A DNA stretch of 64,000 nt from Streptomyces sp. (GCF_019510245.1 NZ_JAEKKT010000133.1:62001-126000); one strand, 5' to 3'. Shown: positions 29,301 to 36,917, numbered from the stretch's first letter. The notes: generated by a model not told the origin, from the sequence alone. Made by a program: numbers and translations.

Positions 29301-29547
29301 GCGTCTTGTCGATCTGCTTGAAGAACCGCGTCTCGTCGCTGACCTCGGCCACCAGGTCCGGGTCGTAGACGAAGACCTGCTCGATGCCGGCGATGTCCAT
29401 GCCGTAGATGCCTTCGGGGAACTGCTTGGACAGTTCGGCGAAGTACTCGAACGGGTTGGTGGCGGGGATCTGCGGCGTGTTGCCGAGCAGGGGGACCCCG
29501 CGCGGGGACCGGATGGGGCGAAGGTCGTTCGCGGACTGCGTGGTCAT
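26326..29547 (-). CDS. CYP102-type self-sufficient P450/NADPH-P450 reductase fusion
   Basis: ATG at 29547 follows GAGGAGC and gives 1073 aa, close to P450 BM3 (1049). The heme domain has AGHETTSG (residues 274-281), ETLR (330-333) and the loop FGNGVRACIGR with Cys411. The FMN flavodoxin domain starts near 490 (AYGSSLGSCEDLA), and the FAD/NADPH domain has RFYSISSAP and GPGTGIAP, ending EADERYQQDVFA. CYP102 enzymes hydroxylate medium- and long-chain fatty acids near the omega end without a separate redox partner. Two palindromes in the upstream 110 bp and a divergent TetR suggest induction by a ligand, as fatty acids do for BM3. It is followed by an alcohol dehydrogenase and a TetR gene. Confidence 0.93.
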   Translation of the reverse strand: MTTQSANDLRPIRSPRGVPLLGNTPQIPATNPFEYFAELSKQFPEGIYGMDIAGIEQVFVYDPDLVAEVSDETRFFKQIDKTPLAHVRDFLNAGLFTAHQHEEEWGRAHRILLPAFSQRAMKGYYGQMLEIAQNLVGKWERREGKRVKITDDYTRLTLDTIALSGFGYRFDSFGKEELHPFLNALLETLIESLRRSQELPMMTKLRKADDRKYRDNIRLMQDLVESVIKERREGKGTGEDDLLGLMLEATDPETGKLLDDYNVRDQVLTFLIAGHETTSGLLAFATYSLMRNPHVLAQAYAEVDRLLPGDTVPDYDTIMKLDVIPRILEETLRLWAPIPLIGKAPLEDTVIGGRYRLKKGARVNILEGPLHTNPKAWDRPDEFDIDRWLPENRAKQHPHAYKPFGNGVRACIGRQFALTEARLVLALVLQKFKFSDTADYKMDVKEALTRKPGNFELVVRRRQEHERTVFGAADVQTGDTQAQAAVSGVGVNLTVAYGSSLGSCEDLARTIADRGERSGFGTTLMSLDELGDNLPTEGLLVVVAASYNGKAPDNAQRFDDRLATGLPEGSLSNVRFALLGAGNTQWVATFQAFPKRIEEGLLAAGATPVIERGIADAAGDFDGMASRWMDTLWATLAEEYAADTSEASGPRYQVQLLTESDVRPAIVSEQAYPLTVVANEELVADATGLWDFSIEPPRPSAKSITIELPEGVTYDTGNHLAVFAKNELGLVERALRRLGVAYDQVLRLDQPAGGRTHLPVGTPVTAGILLTEFLELQDVATRSQIQTLAEYTQCPWTRPQLQAYTTDTQEAEERYQKEILGKRVSVLGLLERFPAVELPLAVFLEMMGPIRPRFYSISSAPSANPRHVRLTVGLLEGPALSGDGHYRGTCSSYIAGLEPGDVVYGYVRVPSPTFAPPADPATPLILIGPGTGIAPLRGFLEERAHQHANGTQVGLSQVFVGCRHPEHDYFYRQEMQDWEQAGIAQVHTAFSAVTGHPARFVQNAIAHAADTVWQAIEDGAYVYVCGDGRRMAPAVREALAAIHRQKTGCDDETAQQWLVQLEADERYQQDVFA

Positions 29548-29631
29548 GGCTTGCTCCTCTGCGTGGAGGGGTGAAAGGGGATGGGCCAGGGGCGCGCTGC
29601 GCGGGGTCGATGCCGCGGCGCCAGGCAGAAA

Positions 29632-29668
29632 CATACGCCGTATGGAATTAGTACCGTACGACGTATGG
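29632..29668. promoter_or_regulatory. Two CATACGnCGTATG operators before CYP102 gene
   Basis: CATACGCCGTATG (29632-29644) is a perfect palindrome about a central C. CCGTACGACGTATGG (29654-29668) is the same element with one mismatch. Their centres are 23 bp apart, about two helical turns. They stand 85-120 bp before the CYP102 start. Confidence 0.7.
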
Positions 29669-29721
29669 AAATCGGACGCAAGTCCTGACCGTGCACGCGG
29701 GCACTGTGATCCGGGCCATCT

Positions 29722-29760
29722 CCATACCCTGGTACGGAGCTGATACCGTACGGGGTATGG
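29722..29760. promoter_or_regulatory. Palindromic operators overlapping the TetR start
   Basis: CCATACCCTGGTACGG (29722-29737) and CCGTACGGGGTATGG (29746-29760) are variants of the CCATACGnCGTATGG element. Together they also form a larger inverted repeat. The right copy covers the ATG of the TetR gene at 29757, which fits tight autorepression. Confidence 0.65.
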
Positions 29761-30428
29761 AAAACAAGGTGAGGCGTCCCCCACGGGGCACGAGGAAGAG
29801 GGACGTGCCGCTGACCCAGGCCGGTATCTACGACGCCGCCCTGAAGATCATCGACGAGGACGGGGTCGAGGCGCTCACCATGCGCAAGCTCGCCACCCAG
29901 CTCGATGCGAACCCGATGTCCCTGTACCACCACGTCCCGAACAAGGAAGCCGTGCTGCGCGGCGTGGCGAGAACGGTCGGCGCCCAGTTCCGCACCGTGA
30001 CACTCCAGGACGCGCCCTGGCAGGAGCGCATCCGCCTGCTGGCGACAGACTTCCGGACCCTGGCGCACCGTCACCCCGAGCTGATGGCCTACTCGTTCAG
30101 CCACCAGCCGGACTTCATCCAGCCCGACGACCCGTTCTGGACCACACTCACCGCGATCGTGGCCGCCGCCGGGGTGCCGCAGCCGGAGGTCCCGGAGACC
30201 GCCGCACTCATGATCGCCGTCGTCATCGGCGTCCTCAGCGCCGAACTCAACGGCTCACTCCAGCTGTGGGCGAGCCTCAAGCCCCCCGGTGCGGCTGCCG
30301 ACGCGGACGAGGTCACGGACGCAGACAAGGCAGACCTGGATCAGGACCACATGTTCCGGCTGGTGATCGACACACTCATCACGGGCCTGGAGGGCCGGCT
30401 CGCCAACGGCAGAGGCGCCGGCCGCTGA
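29757..30428 (+). CDS. TetR-family regulator, divergent to CYP102 gene
   Basis: The 223-aa protein has an N-terminal TetR domain (GVEALTMRKLATQLDANPMS, then LYHHVPNKEAVLR). The effector region resembles the TetR_C type found in TetR-class proteins (HRHPELMAYSF). Its start codon is inside one of four related palindromes between it and the CYP102 gene, so it should bind there and repress both. The same palindrome occurs twice at 32005-32054, so it may also control the secreted-protein gene and the ferredoxin/P450 operon. Confidence 0.9.
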   Translation: MENKVRRPPRGTRKRDVPLTQAGIYDAALKIIDEDGVEALTMRKLATQLDANPMSLYHHVPNKEAVLRGVARTVGAQFRTVTLQDAPWQERIRLLATDFRTLAHRHPELMAYSFSHQPDFIQPDDPFWTTLTAIVAAAGVPQPEVPETAALMIAVVIGVLSAELNGSLQLWASLKPPGAAADADEVTDADKADLDQDHMFRLVIDTLITGLEGRLANGRGAGR

Positions 30429-30516
30429 GTCGGTGGATCCAAGGCGTCGCGGTCGGCACGAGCAGCCCGCCGGCGAGCGCCTCGGCCGAGTCGCGTCACT
30501 CGTCGCGGGCCCGCCG

Positions 30517-30842
30517 TCAGCGCAGGGGTGAGTCGCCGGTGGGCGTCAGCAGGGTTTCGTCGAGGCCGACTATCCGGCTGATGTCGAAGCCCTCCATGCC
30601 GGTGCGGAACTCCGGACTCGACAGGTACGTCTCCAACCGCTCCTGCACGTCATCGGTGCCCTCGTAGGAAACCAGGGCGTAGAGGCGGAACGTCTCGCTC
30701 CCGGGCGCCGCCGGCCCAGTCCAGACGCCGTGTGTGGTGATCCGGTGCTTGGCCATGCCGGGAATGTGCTCCAGATCTTCTCGTAGGCGGCGAGCGCGTC
30801 GGGGCCGCGCAGGGCGTAGACGCGAAGCTGGTACTGGGACAT
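30517..30842 (-). pseudogene. NIPSNAP-family protein with one frameshift
   Basis: The first frame from ATG 30842 reads MSQYQLRVYALRGPDALAAY, then EKIW. One base seems lost near 30770, and the next frame continues EHIPGMAKHRITTHGVWTGP to DSPLR at 30517. Corrected, the protein is about 108 aa with the NIPSNAP ferredoxin-like fold (Y-LR-YA... and the last third SRIVGLDETLLTP). Such proteins are often small enzymes or accessory factors near oxygenase genes. It is 27 bp behind the SsgA-like gene, likely co-transcribed. A sequencing error is an alternative to true inactivation. Confidence 0.75.
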
Positions 30843-30869
30843 GGACAGTTGCTCCTTTTCCTGAGGGTG

Positions 30870-31292
30870 TCAGCCTTGCGAGCGCAGGTGCGCCAGTTCG
30901 GCGCCCCAGTCGATGTGTCCGGACTCCGTGCCGCGGGGCACCAGAGCCTCGGTCCGCTCCAGGAAGGACCTGACGTCCCGCGTGGAGACCTCGAGCAGCG
31001 CGGTGTCCGCGGGCGGTCCGAGGGCGATGTACATCGACGTGTCGCCACGTCCCGAGGCCGACCAGATCCGGACGTCCGCGCAGCCCGCGGGGCCCTTGAG
31101 GCCGTCGGCGAGGAGATCCCGCCCCAGGACCCATTCGACCGGCTCGTCGCAGTCGGCGAAGAAGACGGCGCGGACGGCATAGGGATCGGTGGGCTCGTAC
31201 CGAAGGCGCAGGCACAGCGGCAGTGAACAGTCCCGCGACACGACCAGCTGCACGGCCACCCGCTGTTCGACAGACTTCAAGGACTTCTTCAT
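30870..31292 (-). CDS. SsgA-family sporulation/cell-division regulator (SALP)
   Basis: ATG at 31292 (MKKSLKSVEQRVAVQLVV) has GGAG upstream and gives 140 aa, the usual SALP length. Conserved features are LPLCLRLRYEPTDPYAVRAV, WVLGRDLLADGL, DVRIWSA and the C-terminal helix FLERTEALVPRG. SsgA-like proteins are unique to sporulating actinomycetes. They act in septum placement, peptidoglycan synthesis and spore maturation, usually at the septum. This is the strongest lineage marker of the window. It is not possible to say which SALP it is. It forms an operon with the NIPSNAP gene. Confidence 0.92.
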   Translation of the reverse strand: MKKSLKSVEQRVAVQLVVSRDCSLPLCLRLRYEPTDPYAVRAVFFADCDEPVEWVLGRDLLADGLKGPAGCADVRIWSASGRGDTSMYIALGPPADTALLEVSTRDVRSFLERTEALVPRGTESGHIDWGAELAHLRSQG

Positions 31293-31494
31293 CGGCTTCC
31301 GCTCCTGGGCGTACCGAGGCGGCGCCCCGCGTCCGGCCGACGGCATCGCGGCGGCGCGGGCGGAGGCGGTACGGCGGGGCACGGGCGCCGGAGGGCACCG
31401 GCGCATCGCACGATCAGTGGGGCGGCCCCGCTCAGCCGGCGGTCGGAGGCGCCGATCGCCGACCGCCGCCCCCAGGACTTGAACGGCACTCGTC

Positions 31495-31917
31495 TCACCG
31501 GTCACCGCGGTCCGGCTCGGGGTGGTGCCAGCCCCGGTCGCCGCGCTCGACGCGGTATTCGCCGAGCCGGTACGACCTGGCGGCCGCAGAGCCTTGGCGC
31601 TCGTCCCGCCGGAGGCAGGAGTGACCGTCGCGGTAGAAGTGCCCCCCGCGGTAGAAGCGGCCGTCGCAGTCGTGCCGGGTCGCGTCGGTGACGCGGTGCC
31701 AGCCATGGACCTCGTCGCAGGAGTAGCCCCGTTCGAGCAGGTACCCGACTCCGTTGTCCCAGCTGTAGTCGGCGTTCCCGACCTGGACAGCCGACCGCTG
31801 AACGTGCGCGGACTCCGACGTCGCTGCCGAAGCGGTGCCCCCGGCACCGAGGACGGAAACCCCCACGACCGCCGCGGAGGAGACAGCGAGGGCGACGCGC
31901 TTCGTGAACTTCTTCAT
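31495..31917 (-). CDS. Small secreted protein, His/Arg/aromatic-rich
   Basis: ATG at 31917 follows GGAAGGGGA. The 140-aa product begins with a clear Sec signal peptide: MKKFTKR, hydrophobic AVVGVSVLGAGG, cleavage near TASAA. The mature part is unusual: about 100 residues rich in His, Arg, Asp, Tyr and Trp, with three Cys and the repeat-like RFYRGGHFYRDGHSC. I do not recognise a family. It is exported, perhaps binding metal or cell wall, but this is speculation. The upstream region carries two copies of the CCATACGnCGTATGG palindrome also seen at the CYP102/TetR promoters. Confidence 0.7.
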   Translation of the reverse strand: MKKFTKRVALAVSSAAVVGVSVLGAGGTASAATSESAHVQRSAVQVGNADYSWDNGVGYLLERGYSCDEVHGWHRVTDATRHDCDGRFYRGGHFYRDGHSCLRRDERQGSAAARSYRLGEYRVERGDRGWHHPEPDRGDR

Positions 31918-32004
31918 GATTTCCCCTTCCCGGTCGGCGCGGTCTGCGCCGACGGCTTTCCGGTCAGGCGACGTCGGCCGCCCGGTACGGTGGTGCGAGC
32001 ACTT

Positions 32005-32054
32005 CCATACGCTGTACGGAATCACTCTCTCGAGTGTAACCATACGTCGTATGG
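32005..32054. promoter_or_regulatory. Two CCATACGnCGTATGG operators in divergent promoter
   Basis: CCATACGCTGTACGG (32005-32019, flanked by TT and AA) and CCATACGTCGTATGG (32040-32054, perfect 15-bp palindrome) lie between the leftward secreted-protein gene and the rightward ferredoxin operon. They match the elements at 29632-29668 and 29746-29760. Confidence 0.75.
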
Positions 32055-32252
32055 AAATGTCGATGTGACGCGGGCAACTGTTGTGGACGGCTGTTGCGGA
32101 AGTGGCGAACTCCCTTGCGGCACAGGGACGTTGACCGCCTCCGTGTCCTCGGTGCGTCGGGGGGCTTCGTCCCGCCTCCGCGACATGCGAGTACAGGATT
32201 TCCGGCCCATGCTGGAGACGAGGGGGGTGTGACAACGGAGGAAGTGGTGACG

Positions 32253-32462
32253 ATGCGGGCCGTCGTCGATCTCACCCACTGCCAGGGGTACGCACAGTGC
32301 GTGTTCCTCGCGCCGCAGGTGTTCGAGCTGCACGGCGAGGAGGGACTGCTCTACGCGACCGCCGTACCGGACGACCAGGAAGAACGCGTGCGCCAGGCCG
32401 CGGCGGCATGCCCGGTGCAGGCGATTCTCCTCGGGGAAGAGGTGAACACCGGTGCCCGGTGA
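32253..32462 (+). CDS. [3Fe-4S] ferredoxin of P450 type
   Basis: A short ferredoxin of 69 aa from ATG 32253 (GTG at 32247, better spaced from GGAGG, is possible). Cluster ligands are Cys10, Cys16 (CQGYAQC) and Cys53 followed by Pro (AACPVQAI). The missing fourth Cys points to a 3Fe-4S cluster, as in ferredoxins that deliver electrons to bacterial P450s. The stop overlaps the reductase start by 11 bp and the P450 follows, so a complete three-component electron chain is encoded. Confidence 0.9.
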   Translation: MRAVVDLTHCQGYAQCVFLAPQVFELHGEEGLLYATAVPDDQEERVRQAAAACPVQAILLGEEVNTGAR

Positions 32463-33807
32463 CCTGAAGGAGGGAAGGATCGTCATCGTCGGTGCGTCGC
32501 TGGCCGGACTCAGGGCCGCCGAGGCACTGCGCGAGGAGGGATTCACCGGCCCGCTGACCGTGGTCGGCGACGAGCCCCACGCGCCCTACGACCGGCCGCC
32601 GCTGTCCAAGCAGGTGCTGCTCGGCCAGGCGACGGCGGACACCACCGAGCTGCCGATGCGCCGGGATGCGGACGCCGAGTGGCGCCTCGGAGTGCGCGCC
32701 ACCGGTGTGGATCTACTGGCGAAGCGAGTGGTGCTGGAGGACGGGGAGTCGCTGCCGTACGACCGGCTGCTGATCGCCACCGGCACCCGGGCGCGTCCCT
32801 GGCCGAACCCCGAGGAAGGCGCCCTGGACGGCGTGTTCACCCTGCGTACCCGGGAGGACGCCGCCGGGCTGGCCGAACGCCTGGACGCGCGGCCGGAGCG
32901 GGTGCTGGTGATCGGCGCCGGCTTCACCGGCTCGGAGATCGCCTCGGCCTGCCGGGAACTCGGGCTCGAGGTCACGGTCGCCGAACGCGGCCCCGCGCCG
33001 CTGGTGGGCGCCCTCGGCGGCATCCTCTCGAAGCTCGCGGCGGTCATGCAGCGCAACCACGGCGTGGACCTGCGCACCGGGGTGACGGTCAGCGCCCTGA
33101 CCGGCAACGGTGCCTTCACGGGCGCACAGTTGTCGGACGGCAGTCGCGTGGACGCGGACGTGTGCGTCGTCGCGCTGGGCGCCATCCGCAACGTGGAGTG
33201 GCTGGCAGAATCCGGGCTGGCGGTGGGCCCGCGGGGGATCGCCTGCGACGCCGGATGCCGAGCCTTCAACATGTACGGGATCGTCACCGACGACGTCTTC
33301 GCGGCCGGCGACGTCTCCCGCTTCCCCCACCCGCTGTTCGGCTACCAGATGCTGTCCCTGGAGCACTGGGGCAACGCGGTCGAGCAGGCCGAGGTGGCGG
33401 CCCACAACATGGTCAACCCCGGTCCGCTGCAGCGCCCGCACCTGTCCATCCCGGTGTTCTGGTCGACCCAGTTCGGGCTCAACATCAAGTCGGTGGGGGT
33501 CCCCACCTACTCCGACCACGTGGTCATCGCCCAGGGCTCCCTGGAGGCACGCCGTCTCGCCATGGTCTACGGCTACCAGGGCCGGGTCACCGCCGCGGTC
33601 ACCGTCGACATGGCCAAGTCCCTCGACTACTACCGGCACCTGATCGAGACGGCCGCTCCGTTCCCGCCCCCGCCCGGCGCGCAGGACCGGGCGATCGCCG
33701 CCGACGTCCCGATCCCCTCCCTCGTGCCGGATCCGTCGGTGCTCTCCCACGGCCCGACCGTCGCCCTCACCGGCCATCTTCCCGACCGCCGACTGACCGT
33801 GGTGTAG
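32452..33807 (+). CDS. NAD(P)H-dependent ferredoxin reductase (FAD)
   Basis: Start is GTG 32452, inside the ferredoxin gene. The 451-aa flavoprotein has the FAD motif GASLAGLRAAEAL, the typical YDRPPLSKQ, an ATGTRAR segment, the NAD(P) motif GAGFTGSEIA and a second FAD motif DVFAAGDVSRFPHP. This is the oxygenase-coupled pyridine nucleotide-disulfide type (Rhodocoxin or BphA4-like). A C-terminal extension of about 40 residues beyond the usual end is rich in Pro. It takes electrons from NAD(P)H to the ferredoxin and so to the P450 downstream. Confidence 0.92.
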   Translation: MPGDLKEGRIVIVGASLAGLRAAEALREEGFTGPLTVVGDEPHAPYDRPPLSKQVLLGQATADTTELPMRRDADAEWRLGVRATGVDLLAKRVVLEDGESLPYDRLLIATGTRARPWPNPEEGALDGVFTLRTREDAAGLAERLDARPERVLVIGAGFTGSEIASACRELGLEVTVAERGPAPLVGALGGILSKLAAVMQRNHGVDLRTGVTVSALTGNGAFTGAQLSDGSRVDADVCVVALGAIRNVEWLAESGLAVGPRGIACDAGCRAFNMYGIVTDDVFAAGDVSRFPHPLFGYQMLSLEHWGNAVEQAEVAAHNMVNPGPLQRPHLSIPVFWSTQFGLNIKSVGVPTYSDHVVIAQGSLEARRLAMVYGYQGRVTAAVTVDMAKSLDYYRHLIETAAPFPPPPGAQDRAIAADVPIPSLVPDPSVLSHGPTVALTGHLPDRRLTVV

Positions 33808-33837
33808 CCCGCGTCCCGTCCATCCGGAGGATCCGCC

Positions 33838-35022
33838 ATGGAATCCGAGACACTGCTGGCACGGATCACCGACTACGCCAGCCGCCCCGACCCGTACCCC
33901 CTGTACGCGGAACTCCGTGAAGCCGGTCCCGTGGTGCAGCAGGCAGACGGCAGCTACCTGATCGGCACCTACCACGAGATCGCCGCTCTGCTGCATGACG
34001 CGCGGATGAGCGCCGACCCCCGCACCCGGGGGGAAGTGACCCACAAGCCGCCCTTCCTCCGGCTCGACGACCCCGAGCACCACAGGCTGCGCACGCTGGC
34101 CATGCGGCCCTTCGGGCCCCCGCACAGCCCCCACCGGGTCGATTCCATGCGCGGCGAGATCGACCGGATCACCAAGGAACTGGCGGAGTCCTTCGAGGCG
34201 GGCCGGCAGATCGACATCGTCGACGACTTCGCCTACCCGCTGCCCGTCACGGTGATCTGCCGGCTGCTCGGCGTACCGCGCGAGGACGAACCGCTGTTCC
34301 GCGCCTGGTCCGACGCGCTGGTCGCCGCCGCCGACGTCCGGCCCGACGACGACTCCGCCGAGACGGACAAAGCCGGCGACCAGGCGCGGATGGAAATGGG
34401 CGGGTACCTGGTGCACCTCGCCGAGCAGCGTCGCGGCCATCCGAGCGACGACATGCTCTCCGCCTTCGTCAACGAACCGGACCCGGCCCTGCGGCTCACT
34501 CAGGAGGAACTCGCCGAAACCGCCGTGCTGCTGCTCATCGCCGGGCACGAGACGACGGTCAACCTGATCACCAACGGCTCGCTCACACTGCTGCGTCACC
34601 CCGAGCAGTTGGACCGGCTGCGGCGCGAACCGGAACTGCTGCCGCGAGCGGTGGAGGAACTGCTGCGCTACGAGCCCCCGGTCCACATGCGCGAGCGCGT
34701 CCCGCACGCCGGCATCGACGTCGCCGGCACCGAGATCCCGCAACACGCGACCGTCGTCCTGGTGCTGGCCTCAGGCAACCGCGATCCCAGGCGGTTCCAC
34801 GAGCCCGACCGGTTCGACCCCACCCGCGCGGACAACCAGCACCTCGGCTTCGGCAGCGGTATCCACCTCTGCTACGGCGGACCTCTGGCCCGCATCGAGG
34901 CGTACGCCGCGCTCGGCGCGCTGATTCCCCACCTCGGCAGCGCCCACCTGGTCGAGGACCCGCCTCCGTACCGGCAGAACGCCATGCTCCGAGGCCCCCG
35001 CCACCTGCCCGTTCAGCTGTAG
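33838..35022 (+). CDS. Cytochrome P450 (class I bacterial type)
   Basis: GGAGGATCCGCC precedes the ATG and the enzyme is 394 aa. Motifs: LDDPEHHRLR (C-helix), AGHETT at residues 235-240 (I-helix), EELLRYEPP (K-helix ExxR), and FGSGIHLCYGGPLAR with the heme ligand Cys345. It ends in a single operon with its own ferredoxin and reductase, 30 bp after the reductase stop. The substrate is not known. The upstream palindromes shared with the CYP102 operon suggest that both P450 systems respond to the same inducer. Confidence 0.93.
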   Translation: MESETLLARITDYASRPDPYPLYAELREAGPVVQQADGSYLIGTYHEIAALLHDARMSADPRTRGEVTHKPPFLRLDDPEHHRLRTLAMRPFGPPHSPHRVDSMRGEIDRITKELAESFEAGRQIDIVDDFAYPLPVTVICRLLGVPREDEPLFRAWSDALVAAADVRPDDDSAETDKAGDQARMEMGGYLVHLAEQRRGHPSDDMLSAFVNEPDPALRLTQEELAETAVLLLIAGHETTVNLITNGSLTLLRHPEQLDRLRREPELLPRAVEELLRYEPPVHMRERVPHAGIDVAGTEIPQHATVVLVLASGNRDPRRFHEPDRFDPTRADNQHLGFGSGIHLCYGGPLARIEAYAALGALIPHLGSAHLVEDPPPYRQNAMLRGPRHLPVQL

Positions 35023-35032
35023 ACCCGCGTGG

Positions 35033-35080
35033 CCACGGCGTCCTGGTCTGCGAGGTCACGGACTCCATCAGCTCGCACTT
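35033..35080 (+). pseudogene. Tiny HATPase-like relic
   Basis: GHGVLVCEVTDSIS is readable at about 35033-35075. This phrase is nearly that of the GHKL domain of the SpoIIE proteins at 16-21 kb (HDVLVCEVTDSSS). Only about 15 residues remain and no flanking part fits. It could be chance, but the match includes the conserved VCEVTDSS. Confidence 0.35.
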
Positions 35081-35149
35081 GACACGGCCACTTATCGGTA
35101 ACACCGTGACCGTTATTGCTACCTGGTCTGAGCCGCAGCCCAATTCCTC

Positions 35150-35322
35150 GTGGTGGACGGTCTGCGGATGCACTACAAACACGCTGGTCACGGTCCGGCA
35201 CTCGTCCTGTTGCACGGCAGCGCGTCGTCGCTCCAGCACTTCGACCGAGCGGCGGGCCTGTTGTCCGAGTCGTTCGACGTCATCCGCCCCGACCTGCCGG
35301 GGTCCGGCCTGACCGGCCCCCG
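35150..35322 (+). pseudogene. Alpha/beta-hydrolase N-terminal fragment
   Basis: VVDGLRMHYKHAGHGPALVL, then LHGSASSLQHFDRAAGLL and FDVIRPDLPGSG is the start of an alpha/beta-hydrolase, with the HG oxyanion motif. After GLTGP (about 35320) the similarity ends, before the nucleophile elbow. The following sequence belongs to a flavoprotein monooxygenase, so the two genes were joined by a deletion. Confidence 0.75.
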
Positions 35323-35336
35323 GTGGCCGGCAACTC

Positions 35337-36254
35337 ACTTTGGGCGTCGGGTTCGCCGGGACGACGGACGAGAGCGACCGGATGCTCATCGCGGACGCCT
35401 CGGTGACGGGTCTGGCCCGCAACCGGTGGCACATGCGGCCCGGCCGGACGAGGAGCCGCCTTCGGAGAGGGACGACATGGTCCGACGGATCCACACCCAC
35501 ACCCGCAACCGGCGCATTCAGCTGCACGACATCCGCTGGACGTCGGTGTTGCGGCCCAACATCCGTCTTGCGGAGCGCTACAGCCGAGGACGGGTCTTCC
35601 TCGCCGGTGACGCCGCGCACGTCCATACTCCGGCCGGCGCCCAGGGCCTGAACACCGGCATACAGGACGGCTACAACCTCGGCTGGAAGCTCGGCCAGGT
35701 CCTCGCCGGGGCGAACCCGTCGCTGCTGGACACCTACGAGGCGGAGAGGCAGCCGATCGCCGCCGGGGTTCTGGGCCTGTCCACGGACAAGTGGGGCGTG
35801 CATCGCCAGGCTCGACCCGTCGAGCATGAAGCGGGGCAAGGAGGAACAGCAGCTCAGCCTGACGTACTGCGGCGGCCCCCTCGCCCTCGCCGGCGGCATG
35901 CGCACCGCGACACTGCGCGTGGGTGACCGCGCCCCGGACGCCCGGCTGTTCGACGCCGGCGGCGCCGAGCCCCGGCTGTTCGACGTCCTGCGCGGGCCGG
36001 ACTTCACCGCCATCGCCTACGGGCCCGGTGCCGCCCGGGACCTCGAACGGTTCGCCTGGCCGACGGCGGGCGCCCGGCTGAAGCGGCTCGCCGTCGGCCT
36101 CTCCTTCTGCGGCCTGGAGAAAACGCTGCGGCGTGCCTACGGCCTGACCGGCGACACGCTGCTGCTGATCCGTCCCGACGGCTACATCGGGCACATCGCC
36201 GCCCGGGACTTCCTCACCACCACACACACCGCCGTACGCGCCATGACGCCGTAG
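35337..36254 (+). pseudogene. FAD-dependent aromatic monooxygenase, 3' part with frameshifts
   Basis: Three frames in sequence contain the second half of a PheA/TfdB-type hydroxylase: GFAGTTDESDRMLIADASVT, then RRIHTHTRNRRIQLHDI and the FAD motif VFLAGDAAHVHTPAGAQGLN with TGIQDGYNLGWKLG, then (after about 35825) the thioredoxin-like C-terminal domain (VGDRAPDARLFDAGG ... LLIRPDGYIGHIA). The N-terminal GxGxxG FAD motif and start are missing, replaced by the hydrolase fragment. Frameshifts occur near 35445 and 35820. It cannot give an active enzyme. Confidence 0.85.
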
Positions 36255-36329
36255 GCAAGGAGCCGCACCATGTCCCAGCACAGCCCCAACGGTCCCGGCC
36301 GGGGAACCACCGTATGAGCCGCGTACTGC

Positions 36330-36731
36330 TGCGCGGAGCGCCATGGCGTTCGGTCCCAGAGGGACCTCTTCGACCAGCAGACGAGCCGCGTTCCGGTGTC
36401 GGGCCAAGGCGCCGAACATGGTGTGCGCGCCCATCCGCAGCGCCTGTTTCCAGTCCATCGCTAGCAGTTCGTCGCCGTTCAGCTCCACGGCGCCGAACAT
36501 GCGGTCCACGACATGAGCGACCAGAGCCGACCGGTTGTCGAAGTGGCGGTACAGCGTCGCCGTGCCCGAGCCCAGGCGCTGGGCCAGCGTCCGCATCGAG
36601 AGAGCGTCCGCGCCTTCCTCGTCCACGATCTGCAGTGCGGTGGCGACGATGCGCTCCAGCGGCACGGGCGGCCACCCCGGAGAACGCCGAGCCGATGTCG
36701 TGCTCCCCCGGGCAGGACCAGCTGCTTCCAC
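36330..36731 (-). pseudogene. TetR-family regulator, 3' truncated
   Basis: Leftward from 36731 the frame gives a full TetR DNA-binding domain (GADALSMRTLAQRLGSGTAT, then LYRHFDNRSALVAHVVDRMF) and part of the effector domain up to about ALRAAV near 36330. From there the frame continues only into the unrelated monooxygenase DNA with no sign of the C-terminal domain. On the plus strand the break lies just after two short starts (36270 MSQHSPNGPG; 36314 MSRVLLRG), so a deletion joined the start of a plus-strand gene to the middle of this regulator. Confidence 0.75.
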
Positions 36732-36873
36732 GGAACGTTCACCTCACCGGTCGGCACCATAACAACAACGCCGTATCCGATATACAGATCGCCGATCGGG
36801 CAGGACGCAACTTCGAAGGAGCGCCGCAGACCCACCCGGGCCGCCCGTTCGGGCCTGCGGGCTCCGGAGCCCG

Positions 36874-36917
36874 CCCCCGCCGGGGGCCGGCCAGGAGTGG
36901 CCGGGCCCCGGCGGGGG
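36874..36917 (-). terminator. Strong hairpin terminator behind GH6 gene
   Basis: A 20-bp stem (36874-36893 with 36898-36917, one mismatch) and a GGAG loop lie 15 bp after the GH6 stop codon. There is no T-tract, as is common in Streptomyces. Confidence 0.7.

Noticed and set aside
32713..34746. 677-codon minus-strand frame over the reductase and P450
   Set aside because: Antisense to two genes with complete catalytic motifs; typical artefact of third-position GC.
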